From the NCBI GenBank assembly GCA_030998225.1, contig JAPYXD010000308.1:5342001-5406000 (forward strand): 64,000 nucleotides of DNA. Reading direction: 5' to 3'. Below the pieces are notes generated by a model. The model was not told where the DNA came from. It did not search any database and saw only the letters and a program-made list of their open reading frames with translations. Positions 1 to 12,387 of the stretch are shown here, in pieces; position 1 is the first letter of the stretch; each line of letters starts with the position of its first letter. This DNA comes from Diplolepis rosae. Lineage: Eukaryota > Arthropoda > Insecta > Hymenoptera > Diplolepididae. Position numbers and translations under genes: made by a program.

Positions 1-3000
1 AGCAGATGTAATTCCACTTTTACGATTTGCAAGTCGACAACTGCCTTTTAAAAAACGGACTAGATCTGGGAAGTAACTTATTTCCGTATTTTAATTTCTT
101 GGTCCATATGGCAGGTAGGAACCCGGTTGGGCTGGGTAGCAGATGTATTTTCACTTTAACAATTTACAAGTTAAATGCCTTTCAGAATGTAGAAAGGATC
201 CGGGAAGATACATATATTCGTTTTTCAATTTCTGTGTCGATATATCAGGTAGGAACTTCGATGGGCTGGGTAGCAGATGTACTTTCACCTTAATAATGTG
301 CAAGCCGACAACTGCCTTTAAGAAAACGAAAAGGAGCCGGTCTGATACCTATATTCGCATATTAATTTCTGGCTCCATATGTCAGGTCGGAACTGGGTAG
401 CGACGAGTAGCAGATGTACTTTCACGTTAAAAATTTGCAAGTCGACAACTGCCTTTTTAAAAAACGGACTAGATCTGGGGAGTAACTTGTTTCCGTATTT
501 TAATTTCTGGATCCATGTACCAGGTACGAACGGGGTTGGGCTGGGTAGCAGATGTATTTTTACCTTAACAATTTACAAGATAACTGCCTTTTAGAAAGTA
601 GAAAGGATCCTTGAAGATACATATTATCGCATTTCAATTTCTGGGTCCATATGTCAGGTAGGAACTGGGTAGGGACGAGTAGCAGATGTACTTTCACGTT
701 AAAAATTTGCAAGTCGAAAACTGCCTTTTAGAAAACGTACAGGATCCGGGAAGATACATATATTCCCATTTTAAATTTTGGATCCATATGTCAGGTAGAA
801 ACTTGGATGGTCTGGGAGCAGATGTATTTCCACCTTTACGATTTGCAAGTCGACAACTCCCTTTTCAAAAACGGACTAGATATGGGGAGTAACTTATTTC
901 CGTATTATAATTTCTGGATCCATATGTCAGGTAGGAGCTGGGTAGGGACGAGTAGCAGATGTACTTCCACCTTAACGATTTGCAAGTCGACAACTGCCCT
1001 TTAAAAACGGACTAGATCTGGGGAGTAACTTGTTTCCGTATTTTAATTTCTGGATCCATATGTCAGCTAGGAACCGGGTTGGGCTGGATAGCAGATGTAC
1101 TTTCACCTTAACAATGTGCAAGCCGACAACTGCCTTTTAGAAAAAGGACTGGATCCGGGAAGATACTTATTTTCGTATTTCAATTTCTGGATCCATATGT
1201 CGGGTAGGAACCGGGTTGGGTTTGGTAGCAGATGTACTTTAACCTTAACAATGTGCAAGACGTCAACTGCCTCTTAAAAAAAAGAATAGATCCTGGTAGA
1301 AACCTATTTCCGTATTTTCATTTCTGGATCCATATGACAGGTAGGAACCGGGTTCGCGTGGGTAGCAGATGTACTTTCACCTTAACAATGTCAAAGCCGA
1401 TAGCATACTTTAAAAAAGAAACAATATCCGGGTATAAACATATTTTCGTATTTTAATGTTTTGGTCCTTATGTCAGTGATTACGCGGTTGGTCCGAGTTT
1501 CAGATGTACTTTCACCTTCATAATGTGAAAGCCGACAACTGCCTTTTAGAAAACGGACATGCTCCGGGAAGATACATATATTCACATTTTAATTTCTGGG
1601 TCCATATGTCATGTAGGAACTTGGATGGGCTGGGAGCAGATGTATTTTCACCTTAACAATGTGCAAGCCGACAACTGCCTTTTAGAAAACGGACTAGATC
1701 TGGGGAGTAACTTATTTCCGTATTTTAATTTCTGGATCCATATGTCAGGTAGGAACTGGGTAGGGACGAGTAGCAGATGTACTTTCACCTTAACAATGTC
1801 AAAGCCGATAGCTGACTTTCAAAAAGAAACAGGATCCGGGTAGAAACATATTTTCGAATTTTAATTTTTTGGTCCATATGTCAGGTAGGACGCGGATGGG
1901 CTGGGTAGTATATGAACTTTCACCTTAACGATTTGCGAGTCGAAAACTGCCTCTTAGAATACGAACAGGAGCTTGTATGTTACATATATTCTCAATTTCA
2001 ATTTCTGGGTCCATATCTCAGGTAGGAACTGGGTAGGGACGAGTAGCAGATGTACTTTCAGGTTAAAAATTTGCAAGTCGACAACTGCATTTTAAAAAAC
2101 GGACTAGATCTGGGGAGTAACTTGTTTCCGTATTTTAAATTCTGGATCCATATACCAGGTAGGAACCGGGTTGGGCTGGGTAGCAGATGTACTTTCACCT
2201 TAACAATATACAAGATAACTGCCTTTTAGAAAGTAGAAACGATCCTTGTAGACACATATATTCGCATTTCAATTTCTGGGTCCATATGTCAGGTAGGAAC
2301 TTGGATGGGCTGGGAGCAGATGTGCTTCCACCTTAACGATTTGCAAGTCGTCAACTGCCCTTTAAAAACGGACTAGATCTGTGGTGTAACTTATTTCCGT
2401 ATTTTAATTTCTGGATCCATATGTCAGGGAGGAACCGGGTAGCGACGAATAGCAGATGTACTTTCACGTAAAAAATTTGCAAGTCGAAAAATGCCTTTTA
2501 AAAAACGGACTAGATCTGGGGAGTAACTTGTTTCCGTATTTTAATTTCTGGATCCATATACCAGGTACGAACCGGGTTGGGCTGAGTAGCAGATGTAATT
2601 CCACCTTTACGATTTGCAAGTCGACAACTCCCTTTTAAAAAACGGACTAGATCTGGGAAGTAACTTATTTCCGTATTTTAATTTCTGGATCCATATGGCA
2701 GGTAGGAACCGGGTTGGGCTGGGTAGCAGATGTATTTTCACCTTAACAATTTACAAGTTAAATGCCTTTCAGAAAGTAGAAAGGATCCGGGAAGATACAT
2801 ATATTCGTTTTTCAATTTCTGGATCCATATACCAGGTAGGAACCGGGTTGGGCTGGGTATTAGATGTACTTTCACCTTAACAATGTGCAAGCCGACAACT
2901 GCCTTTTAGAAAAAGGACTGGATCCGGGAAGATACTTATTTTCGTATTTCAATTTCTGGATCCATATGTCAGGTAGGAACCGGGTTGGGTTTGGTAGCAG

Positions 3001-3131
3001 ATGTACTTTTACCTTAACAATGTGCAAGACGTCAACTGCCTCTTAAAAAAAGAATAGATCCTGGTAGAAACCTATTTCCGTATTTTAATTTCTGGATCCA
3101 TATACCAGGTAGGAACCGGGTTGGGCTGGGT
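1..3131 (+). repeat. HOR-A copy 1 (23-mer, 3131 bp)
   Basis: Starting from the beta unit at base 1, the order of classes repeats exactly from 3132. The first 137-bp unit is identical to 3132-3268 by eye. The second differs at only a few bases (for example CACTTTAACAA against CACCTTAACAA). The third, at about 272-408, differs more (roughly nine bases), so divergence between the copies is uneven. 3131 bp equals 23 units at 136.1 bp. The copy also contains an internal near-repeat: the beta-delta pair at 1 reappears at 2588. Confidence 0.9.
1090..1226 (+). repeat. Representative alpha-class monomer (137 bp)
   Basis: Alpha units read CTTTCACCTTAACAATGTGC after the AGCAGATGTA start, then AAGCCGACAACTGCC and TTTTAGAAAA. 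This copy continues with the AAAGGACTGGATCCGGG variant and the TTTCGTATTTCAATTTC segment. Such units commonly precede an epsilon unit; the alpha-epsilon pair recurs at 2859, 4220, 5989, 7352, 12796, 15929, 16608, 18243, 19605, 22735, 25732, 27774 and elsewhere. The class contains an imperfect dyad (CTTTCACCTT against AATGTGCAAG, 8 of 10 pairs) that is perfected in the eta class. Confidence 0.85.
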
Positions 3132-6100
3132 AGCAGATGTAATTCCACTTTTACGATTTGCAAGTCGACAACTGCCTTTTAAAAAACGGACTAGATCTGG
3201 GAAGTAACTTATTTCCGTATTTTAATTTCTTGGTCCATATGGCAGGTAGGAACCCGGTTGGGCTGGGTAGCAGATGTATTTTCACCTTAACAATTTACAA
3301 GTTAAATGCCTTTCAGAATGTAGAAAGGATCCGGGAAGATACATATATTCGTTTTTCAATTTCTGTGTCGATATATCAGGTAGGAACTTAGATGGGCTGG
3401 GTAGCAGATGTACTTTCACCTTAATAATGTGCAAGCCGACAACTGCCTTTTAGAAAACGAACAGGAGCCGGTATGATACATATATTCGCATTTTACTTTC
3501 TGGATCCATATGTCAGGTAGGAACTGGGTAGCGACGATTAGCAGATGTACTTTCACGTTAAAAATTTGCAAGTCGACAACTGCCTTTTAAAAAACGGACT
3601 AGATCTGGGGAGTAACTTGTTTCCGTATTTTAATTTCTGGATCCATGTACCAGGTACGAACGGGGTTGGGCTGGGTAGCAGATGTATTTTTACCTTAACA
3701 ATTTACAAGATAACTGCCTTTTAGAAAGTAGAAAGGATCCTTGAAGATACATATTATCGCATTTCAATTTCTGGGTCCATATGTCAGGTAGGAACTGGGT
3801 AGGGACGAGTAGCAGATGTACTTTCACGTTAAAAATTTGCAAGTCGAAAACTGCCTTTTAGAAAACGTACAGGATCCGGGAAGATACATATAATCAAATT
3901 TTAAATATTGGATCCATATGTCAGGTAGAAACTTGGATGGTCTGGGAGCAGATGTATTTCCACCTTTACGATTTGCAAGTCGTCAACTCCCTTTTAAAAA
4001 ACGGACTAGATATGGGGAGTAACTTATTTCCGTATTATAATTTCTGGATCCATATGTCAGGTAGGAGCTGGGTAGGGACGAGTAGCAGATGTACTTCCAC
4101 CTTAACGATTTGCAAGTCGACAACTGCCCTTTAAAAACGGACTAGATCTGGGGAGTAACTTGTTTCCGTATTTTAATTTCTGGATCCATATGTCAGCTAG
4201 GAACCGGGTTGGGCTGTGTAGCAGATGTACTTTCACCTTAACAATGTGCAAGCCGACAACTGCCTTTTAGAAAACGGACAGGCTCCGGAAAGTTACATAT
4301 ATTCGTTTTTCAATTTCTGGATCCATATGTCAGGTAGGAACCGGGTTGGGTTTGGTAGCAGATGTACTTTTACCTTACCAATGTGCAAGACGTCAACTGC
4401 CTCTTAAAAAAAAGAATAGATCCTGGTAGAAACCTATTTCCGTATTTTAATTTCTGGATCCATATACCAGGTAGGAACCGGGTTCGCCTGGGTAGCAGAT
4501 GTACTTTCACCTTAACAATGTCAAAGCCGATAGCTGACTTTCAAAAAGAAACAAGATCCGGGTAGAAACATATTTTCGTATTTTAATGTTTTGGTCCATA
4601 TGTCAGGTAGTACGCGGATGGGCCGAGTTGCAGATGTACTTTCACCTTCATAATGTGAAAGCCGACAACTGCCTTTTAGAAAACGGACAGGCTCCGGGAA
4701 GATACATATATTCACATTTTAATTTCTGGGTCCATATGTCATGTAGGAACTTGGATGGGCTGGGAGCAGATGTATTTTCACCTTAACAATGTGCAAGCCG
4801 ACAACTGCCTTTTAGAAAACGGACTAGATCTGGAGAGTAACTTATTTCCGTATTTTAATTTCTGGATCCATATGTCAGGTAGGAACTGGGTAGGGACGAG
4901 TAGCAGATGTACTTTCACCTTAACAATGTCAAAGCCGATAGCTGACGTTCAAAAAGAAACAAGATCCGGGTAGAAACATATTTTCGAATTTTAATTTTAT
5001 GGTCCATATGTCAGGTAGGACGCGGATGGGCTGGGTAGTAGATGAACTTTCACCTTAACGATTTGCGAGTCGAAAACTGCCTCTTAGAATACGAACAGGA
5101 GCTTGTATGTTACATATATTCTCAATTTCAATTTCTGGGTCCATATCTCAGGTAGGAACTGGGTAGGGACGAGTAGCAGATGTACTTTCAGGTTAAAAAT
5201 TTGCAAGTCGACAATTGCATTTTAAAAAACGGACTAGATCTGGGGTGTAACTTATTTCCGTATTTTAATTCCTGGATCCATATACCAGGTAGGAACCGGG
5301 TTCGCCTGGGTAGCACATGTACTTTCACCTTAACAATATACAAGATAACTGCCTTTTAGAAAGTAGAAACGATCCTTGTAGACACATATATTCGCATTTC
5401 AATTTCTGGGTCCATATGTCAGGTAGGAACTTGGATGGGCTGGGAGCAGATGTGCTTCCACCTTAACGATTTGCAAGTCGTCAACTGCCCTTTAAAAACG
5501 GACTAGATCTGGGGAGTAACTTATTTCCGTATTTTAATATCTGGATCCATATGTCAGGGAGGAACCGGGTAGCGACGAATAGCAGATGTACTTTCACGTA
5601 AAAAATTTGCAAGTCGAAAAATGCCTTTTAAAAAACGGACTAGATCTGGGGAGTAACTTGTTTCCGTATTTTAATTTCTGGATCCATATACCAGGTACGA
5701 ACCGGGTTGGGCTGAGTAGCAGATGTAATTCCACCTTTACGATTTGCAAGTCGACAACTCCCTTTTAAAAAACGGACTAGATCTGGGAAGTAACTTATTT
5801 CCGTATTTTAATTTCTGGATCCATATGGCAGGTAGGAACCGGGTTGGGCTGGGTAGCAGATGTATTTTCACCTTAACAATTTACAAGTTAAATGCCTTTC
5901 AGAAAGTAGAAAGGATCCGGGAAGATACATATATTCGTTTTTCAATTTCTGGATCCATATACCAGGTAGGAACCGGGTTGGGCTGGGTATTAGATGTACT
6001 TTCACCTTAACAATGTGCAAGCCGACAACTGCCTTTTAGAAAAAGGACTGGATCCGGGAAGATACTTATTTTCGTATTTCAATTTCTGGATCCATATGTC

Positions 6101-6262
6101 AGGTAGGAACCGGGTTGGGTTTGGTAGCAGATGTACTTTTACCTTAACAATGTGCAAGACGTCAACTGCCTCTTAAAAAAAAGAATAGATCCTGGTAGAA
6201 ACCTATTTCCGTATATTAATTTCTGGATCCATATGGCAGGTAGGAACCGGGTTGGGCTGGGT
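3132..6262 (+). repeat. HOR-A copy 2 (23-mer, 3131 bp)
   Basis: This copy aligns unit for unit with 1-3131 at an offset of 3130-3131 bp. Matched landmarks are 807/3937, 1095/4225, 1232/4362, 2456/5586, 2614/5744 and 2864/5994. It differs by scattered substitutions. At 4220 the alpha unit has a GGACAGGCTCCGGAAAG middle where copy 1 has AAGGACTGGATCCGGG, a segment swap rather than a point change. Confidence 0.9.
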
Positions 6263-8443
6263 AGCAGATGTAATTCCACTTTTACGATTTGCAAGTCGAC
6301 AACTCCCTTTTAAAAAACTGACTAGATCTGGGAAGTAACTTATTTCCGTATTTTAATTTCTTGGTCCATATGGCAGGTAGGAACCGGGTTGGGCTGGGTA
6401 GCAGATGTATTTTCACCTTAACAATTTACAAGTTAAATGCCTTTCAGGAAGTAGAAAGGATCCGGGAAGATACATATATTCGTTTTTAAATTTCTGGGTC
6501 GATATTTCAGGTAGGAACTTAGATGGGCTGGGTAGCAGATGTACTTTCACCTTAATAATGTGCAAGCCGACAACTGCCTTTTAGAAAACGAACAGGAGCC
6601 GGTATGATACATATATTCGCATTTTACTTTCTGGATCCATATGTCAGGTAGGAACTGGGTAGCGACGAGTAGCAGATGTACTTTCACGTTAAAAATTTGC
6701 AAGTCGACAACTGCCTTTTAAAAAACGGACTAGATCTGGGGAGTAACTTGTTTCCGTATTTTAATTTCTGGATCCATGTACCAGGTACGAACGGGGTTGG
6801 GCTGGGTAGCAGATGTATTTTTACCTTAACAATTTACAAGATAACTGCCTTTTAGAAAGTAGAAAGGATCCTTGAAGATACATATTATCGCATTTCAATT
6901 TCTGGGTCCATATGTCAGGTAGGAACTGGGTAGGGACGAGTAGCAGATGTACTTTCACGTTAAAAATTTGCAAGTCGAAAACTGCCTTTTAGAAAACGTA
7001 CAGGATCCGGGAAGATACATATGTTCCCATTTTGAATTTTGGATCCATATGTCAGGTAGAAACTTGGATGGTCTGGGAGCAGATGTATTTCCACCTTTAC
7101 GATTTGCAAGTCGACAACTCCCTTTTAAAAAACGGACTAGATATGGGGAGTAACTTATTTCCGTATTATAATTTCTGGATCCATATGTCAGGTAGGAGCT
7201 GGGTAGGGACGAGTAGCAGATGTACTTCCACCTTAACGATTTGCAAGTCGAAAAATGCCTTTTAAAAAACGGACTAGATTTGGGGAGTAACTTGTTTCCG
7301 TATTTTAATTTCTGGATCCATATGTCAGCTAGGAACCGGGTTGGGCTGGGTAGCAGATGTACTTTCACCTTAACAATGTGCAAGCCGACAACTGCCTTTT
7401 AGAAAAAGGACTGGATCCAGGAAGATACTTATTTTCGTATTTCAATTTCTGGATCCATATGTCAGGTAGGAACCGGGTTGGGTTTGGTAGCAGATGTACT
7501 TTTACCTTACCAATGTGCAAGACGTCAACTGCCTCTTAAAAAAAAGAATAGATCCTGGTAGAAACCTATTTCCGTATTTTAATTTCTGGATCCATATACC
7601 AGGTAGGAACCGGGTTCGCCTGGGTAGCAGATGTACTTTCACCTTAACAATGTCAAAGCCGATAGCTGACTTTCAAAAAGAAACAAGATCCGGGTAGAAA
7701 CATATTTTCGTATTTTAATGTTTTGGTCCATATGTCAGGTAGTACGCGGATGGGCCGAGTTGCAGATGTACTTTCTCCTACATAATGTGAAAGCCGACAA
7801 CTGCCTTTTAGAAAACGGACAGGTTCCGGGAAGATACATATATTCACATTTTAATTTCTGGGTCCATATGTCAGGTAGGAACTTGGATGGGCTGGGAGCA
7901 GATGTATTTTCACCTTAATAATGTGCAAGCCGACAACTGCCTTTTAGAAAACGGACTAGATCTGGGGAGTAACTTATTTCCGTATTTTAATTTCTGGATC
8001 CATATGTCAGGTAGGAACTGGGTAGGGACGAGTAGCAGATGTACTTTCACCTTAACAATGTCAAAGCCGATAGCTGACTTTCAAAAAGAACCAAGATCCG
8101 GGTAGAAACATATTTTCGAATTTTAATTTTTTGGTCCATATGTCAGGTAGGACGCGGATGGGCTGGGTAGTAGATGAACTTTCACCTTAACGATTTGCGA
8201 GTCGAAAACTGCCTCTTAGAATACGAACAGGAGCCGGTATGTTACATATATTCTCAATTTCAATTTCTGGGTCCATATCTCAGGTAGGAACTGGGTAGGG
8301 ACGAGTAGCAGATGTACTTTCACGTTAAAAATTTGCAAGTCGACAACTGCATTTTAAAAAACGGACTAGATCTGGGGAGTAACTTGTTTCCGTATTTTAA
8401 TTTCTGGATCCATATACCAGGTAGGAACCGGGTTCGCCTGGGT
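6263..8443 (+). repeat. HOR-A copy 3, truncated after 16 monomers
   Basis: This copy tracks copy 2 at offset 3131-3132 (3816/6947, 4225/7357, 4362/7494, 4586/7718, 4755/7887) for 2181 bp, then leaves it. At the break the sequence GGGTTCGCCTGGGTAGCAG, shared by two positions of the HOR, is followed by a zeta unit instead of the delta-prime-like unit expected. This is what an unequal exchange between those two positions would give. At 7215 the unit carries GTCGAAAAATGCC where the other copies have GTCGACAACTGCC, another local segment swap. Confidence 0.88.
7626..7760 (+). repeat. Representative zeta-class monomer (about 135 bp)
   Basis: Zeta units carry CAATGTCAAAGCCGATAGC (or GACAGC), TGACTTTCAAAAAGAAAC and AAGATCCGGGTAGAAACATA. 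They are followed by an eta-like unit, through GTACGCGGATGGGCCGAGT, or by a theta unit, through GACGCGGATGGGCTGGGTAG. The CpG-rich ACGCGG in the end segment is specific to these transitions. Confidence 0.8.
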
Positions 8444-8987
8444 AGCAGATGTACTTTCACCTTAACAATGTCAAAGCCGATAGCTGACTTTCAAAAAGAA
8501 ACAAGATCCGGGTAGAAACATATTTTCGTATTTTAATGTTTTGGTCCATATGTCAGGTAGTACGCGGATGGGCCGAGTTGCAGATGTACTTTCACCTTCA
8601 TAATGTGAAAGCCGACAACTGCCTTTTAGAAAACGGACAGGCTCCGGGAAGATACATATATTCACATTTTAATTTCTGGGTCCATATGTCATGTAGGAAC
8701 TTGGATGGGCTGGGAGCAGATGTACTTCCACCTTTACGATTTGCAAGTCGACAACTGCCCTTTAAAAACGGACTAGATCTGGGGAGTAACTTGTTTCCGT
8801 ATTTCAATTTCTGGGTCCATATTTCAGGTGGGAACTTAGATGGGCTGGGTAGCAGATGTACTTTCACCTTAATAATGTGCAAGACGACAACTGCCTTTTA
8901 GAAAACGGACAGGCTCCGGGAAGATACATATATTCACATTTTAATTTCTGGATCCATATACCAGGTAGGAACTAGGTAGGGACGAGT
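8444..8987 (+). repeat. Rearranged junction between HOR-A and HOR-B
   Basis: From 8444 the array repeats 7626-7896 at an offset of 818 bp (six units), then turns at about 8715 into a beta-prime unit with TTTACGATTTGC. The stretch 8307-8883 is nearly repeated at 34186-34762 (offset 25,879). The 8988 boundary is where matching to 37452 begins. The segment is therefore a mosaic of HOR-A parts that also seeds the 34-kb region. Confidence 0.78.
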
Positions 8988-9393
8988 AGCAGATGTACTT
9001 TCAAGATAAAAATTTGCAAGTCGAAAAATGCCTTTTAAAAAACGGACTAGATCTGGGGAGTAACTTGTTTCCGTATTTTAATTTCTGGATCCATATACCA
9101 GGTACGAAGCGGGTTGGGCTGAGTAGCAGATGTATTTTTACCGTAACAATTTACAAGATAACTTCCTTTTAGAATGTAGAAAGGATCCTTGAAGATACAT
9201 ATATTCACATTTTAATTTCTGGGTCCACATGTCATGTAGGAACTTGGATGGGCTGGGAGCAGATGTACTTCCACCTTTACGATTTGCAAGTCGACAACTC
9301 CCTTTTAAAAAACGGACCAGATCTGGGGAGTAACTTATTTCCGTTTTATAATTTCTGGATCCATATGTCAGGTAGTACGCGGAAGGGCCGAGT

Positions 9394-9530
9394 TGCTGAT
9401 GTACTTTCACATTCATAATGTGAAAGCCGACAACTGCCTTTTAGAAAATGGACAGGCTCAGGGAAGATACATATGTTCACATTTTAATTTCTGGGTCCAT
9501 ATGTCAGGTAGGAACTGGGAAGGGACGAGT
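9394..9530 (+). repeat. Representative eta-class monomer with perfect inverted repeat
   Basis: Eta units are entered through GTACGCGGAAGGGCCGAGT and start TGCTGATGTA instead of AGCAGATGTA. They continue with CTTTCACATT, CAT and AATGTGAAAG, a perfect 10-bp inverted repeat around a 3-base spacer (9404-9426). A precursor-like form has CACCTTCATAATGTG or CACCTTCGTAATGTG, with one mismatch in the dyad; it occurs from HOR-A onward and widely after 47 kb. The middle of the unit reads GGACAGGCTCAGGGAAG or GGACAGGCTCCGGGAAG. Confidence 0.85.
9404..9426. other. Perfect 10-bp inverted repeat, first occurrence
   Basis: The arms are CTTTCACATT (9404-9413) and AATGTGAAAG (9417-9426) around CAT. All ten pairs are Watson-Crick. 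It lies 10 bases into an eta unit. A hairpin or cruciform is possible; a role as a protein-binding dyad is speculation. Confidence 0.85.
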
Positions 9531-12387
9531 TGCAGATGTACTTTCAAGATAAAAATTTGCAAGTCGAAAACTGCCTTTTAAAAAACGGACTAGCTGTGGG
9601 GAGTAACTTGTTTCCGTATTTTAATTTCTGGATCCATATATCAGTTACGAACCGGGTTAAACTGGGTAGCAGATGTATTTTCGACTTAACAATTTACAAG
9701 ATAACTGCCTTTTAGAAAGTAGAAAGGATCCTTGAAGATACATATATTCGCATTTCAATTTCTGGGTCCATATGTCAGGTAGGAACTGGGTAGAGACGAG
9801 TAGCAGATGTACTTTCACGTTAAAAATTTCCAAGTCGACAACTGCATTTTAAAAAACGGAATAGATCCGGGAAGTAACTTATTTCCGTATTTTAATTTCT
9901 GGATCCATATGGCAGGTAGGAACCGGGTTGAGCTGGGTAGCAGATGTGCTTCCACCTTAACGATTTGCAAGTCTACAACTGCCCTTTAAAAACGGAATAG
10001 ATCCGGGGAGTAACTTATTTCCGTATTTTAATTTCTGGATCCATATGTCAGCTAGGAACCGGGTTGGGCTGGGTAGCAGATGTACTTTCACCTTAACAAT
10101 ATACAAGATAACTGCCTTTCAGAAAATAGAAAGGATCCTTGCAGACACATATATTCGCATTTCAATTTCTGTGTCCATATGTCAGGTAGGAACATGGATG
10201 GGCTGGGAGCAGATGTGCTTCCACCTTAACGATTTGCAAGTCGTCAACTGCCCTTTAAAAACAGACAAGATCTGGGGAGTAACTTATTTCCGTATTTTAA
10301 TATCTGGATCCATAGGTCAGGTAGGAACTGGGTAGCGACGAGTAGCAGATGTACTTTCACGTAAAAAATTTGCAAGTCGAAAAATGCCTTTTAAAAAACG
10401 GACTAGATCTGGGGAGTAACTTGTTTCCGTATTTTAATTTCTGGATCCATATACCAGGTACGAACCAGGTTGGGCTGGGTATTAGATGTAGTTTCACCTT
10501 AATAATGTGCAAGCCGACAACTGCCTTTTAGAAAAAGGACTGGATCCGGGAAGATACTTATTTTCGTATTTCAATTTCTGGATCCATATGTCAGGTAGGA
10601 ACCGGGTTGGGTGTGGTAGCAGATGTACTTTTACCTTAACAATGTGCAAGACGTCAATTGCCTCTTAAAAAAAAGAATAGATCCTGGTAGAAACCTATTT
10701 CCGTATTTTAATTTCTGGATCCATATACCAGGTAGGAACCGGGTTGGGCTGGGTAGCTGATGTAATTCCACCTTTACGATTTGCAAGTCGACAACTCCCT
10801 TTTAAAAAACGGACTAGATCTGGGAAGTAACTTATTTCCGTATTTTAATTTCTGGATCCATATGGCAGGTAGGAACCGGGTTGGGCTTGGTAGCAGATGT
10901 ATTTTCACCTTAACAATTTACAAGTTAAAGGCCTTTCAGAAAGTAGAAAGGATCCGGGAAGATACATATATTCGTTTTTCAATTTCTGGGTCGATATGTC
11001 AGGTAGGAACTTAGATGGGCTGGGTAGCAGATGTACTTTCACCTTAATAATGTGCAAGGCGACAACTGCCTTTTAGATACGAACAGGAGCCGGTATGATA
11101 CATATATTCGCATTTCAATTTCTGGGTCCATATGTCAGGTAGGAACTTGGATGAGCTGGGTAGTAGATGAAATTTCACCTTAACGATTTGCGAATCGAAT
11201 ACTGCCTTTTAGAAAACGGACTAGATCTGGGGTGTAACTTATTTCCGTATTTTAATTTCTGGATCCATATGTCAGGTAGGAACCGGGTTGGGCTGGGTAG
11301 CAGATGTACGTTCAACTTAATAATGTGCAAGCCGACAACTGCCTTTTAAAAAAGAAACAAGATCCGGGTAGAAAGATATTTTCGTATTTTAATTTTTTGG
11401 TCCATATGTCAGGTAGGACGCGAATGGGCTGGGTAGCAGATGGACTTTCACCTTTATAATGTTCAAGCCGACAACTGCCTTTAAGAAAACGGACAGGCTC
11501 CGGTAAGATACATATATTCACATTTTAATTTCTGGATCCATATGGCAGGTAGGAACTGGGTAGGGACGAGTAGCAGATGTACTTTCACGTTAAAAATTTC
11601 CAAGTCGACAACTGCATTTTAAAAAACGGAATAGATCCGGGGAGTAACTTATTTCCGTATTTTAATTTCTGGATCCATATGTCAGGTAGGAACCGGGTTG
11701 GGCTGGGTAGCAGATGTACTTTCACGTAAAAAATTTGCAAGTCGTCAACTGCCCTTTAAAAACGGACTAGATCTGGGGAGTAACTTATTTCCGTATTTTA
11801 ATATCTGGATCCATATGTCAGGTAGGAACTGGGTAGCGACGAGTAGCAGATGTACTTTCACGTAAAAAATTTGCAAGTCGAAAAATGCATTTTAAAAAAC
11901 GGACTAGATCTGGGGAGTAACTTGTTTCCGTATTTTAATTTCTGGATCCATACACCAGGTAGGAACCGGGTAGCGACGAGTTGCAGATGTACTTTCACGT
12001 AAAAAATTTGCAAGACGAAAAATGAATTTAAAAAAACGGAATAGATCCGGGGAGTAACTTGTTTCCGTATTTTAATTTCTGGATCCATATGTCAGGTAGG
12101 TTCTGTGTTGGGCTGGGTAGCAGATGTACTTTCACCTTAACAATATACAAGATAACTGCCTTTCAGAAAGTAGAAAGGATCCTTGCAGACACATATATTC
12201 GCATTTCAATTTCTGGGTCCATATGTCAGGTAGGAACTTGGATGGGCTGGGAGCAGATGTGCTTCAACCTTAACTATTTGCAAGTCGTCAACTGCCCTTC
12301 AAAAACGGACTAGATCTGGGGTGTAACTTATTGCCGTATTTTAATTTCTGGATCCATTTGTCAGGGAGGAACTGGGTAGCGACGAGT

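Larger units (their letters stand above)
8988..12387 (+). repeat. HOR-B copy, isolated left-hand block (~3.4 kb)
   Basis: This block matches 37452-40984 in class order and in rare variants. The offset is 28,464 bp for 8988-11708 (checked at 9393/37857, 9530/37994, 9668/38132, 10781/39245, 11167/39631). It then becomes 28,598 bp because this copy has one unit fewer: the unit at 11709-11843 is a hybrid joining the start of one unit to the end of the next. It includes one perfect eta hairpin (9404-9426). Similarity ends near 12376, after which HOR-A sequence resumes. Confidence 0.88.

Noticed and set aside
1..137. Internal duplication of the monomer (two ~68-bp halves)
   Set aside because: Comparing the left half (start to AGATCT) with the right half showed no convincing similarity.
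6955..7383. Minus-strand 142-codon frame
   Set aside because: It spans three satellite units in antisense and is bounded by unit variants. Shorter equivalents occur at every similar unit group, so it is a repeat shadow.
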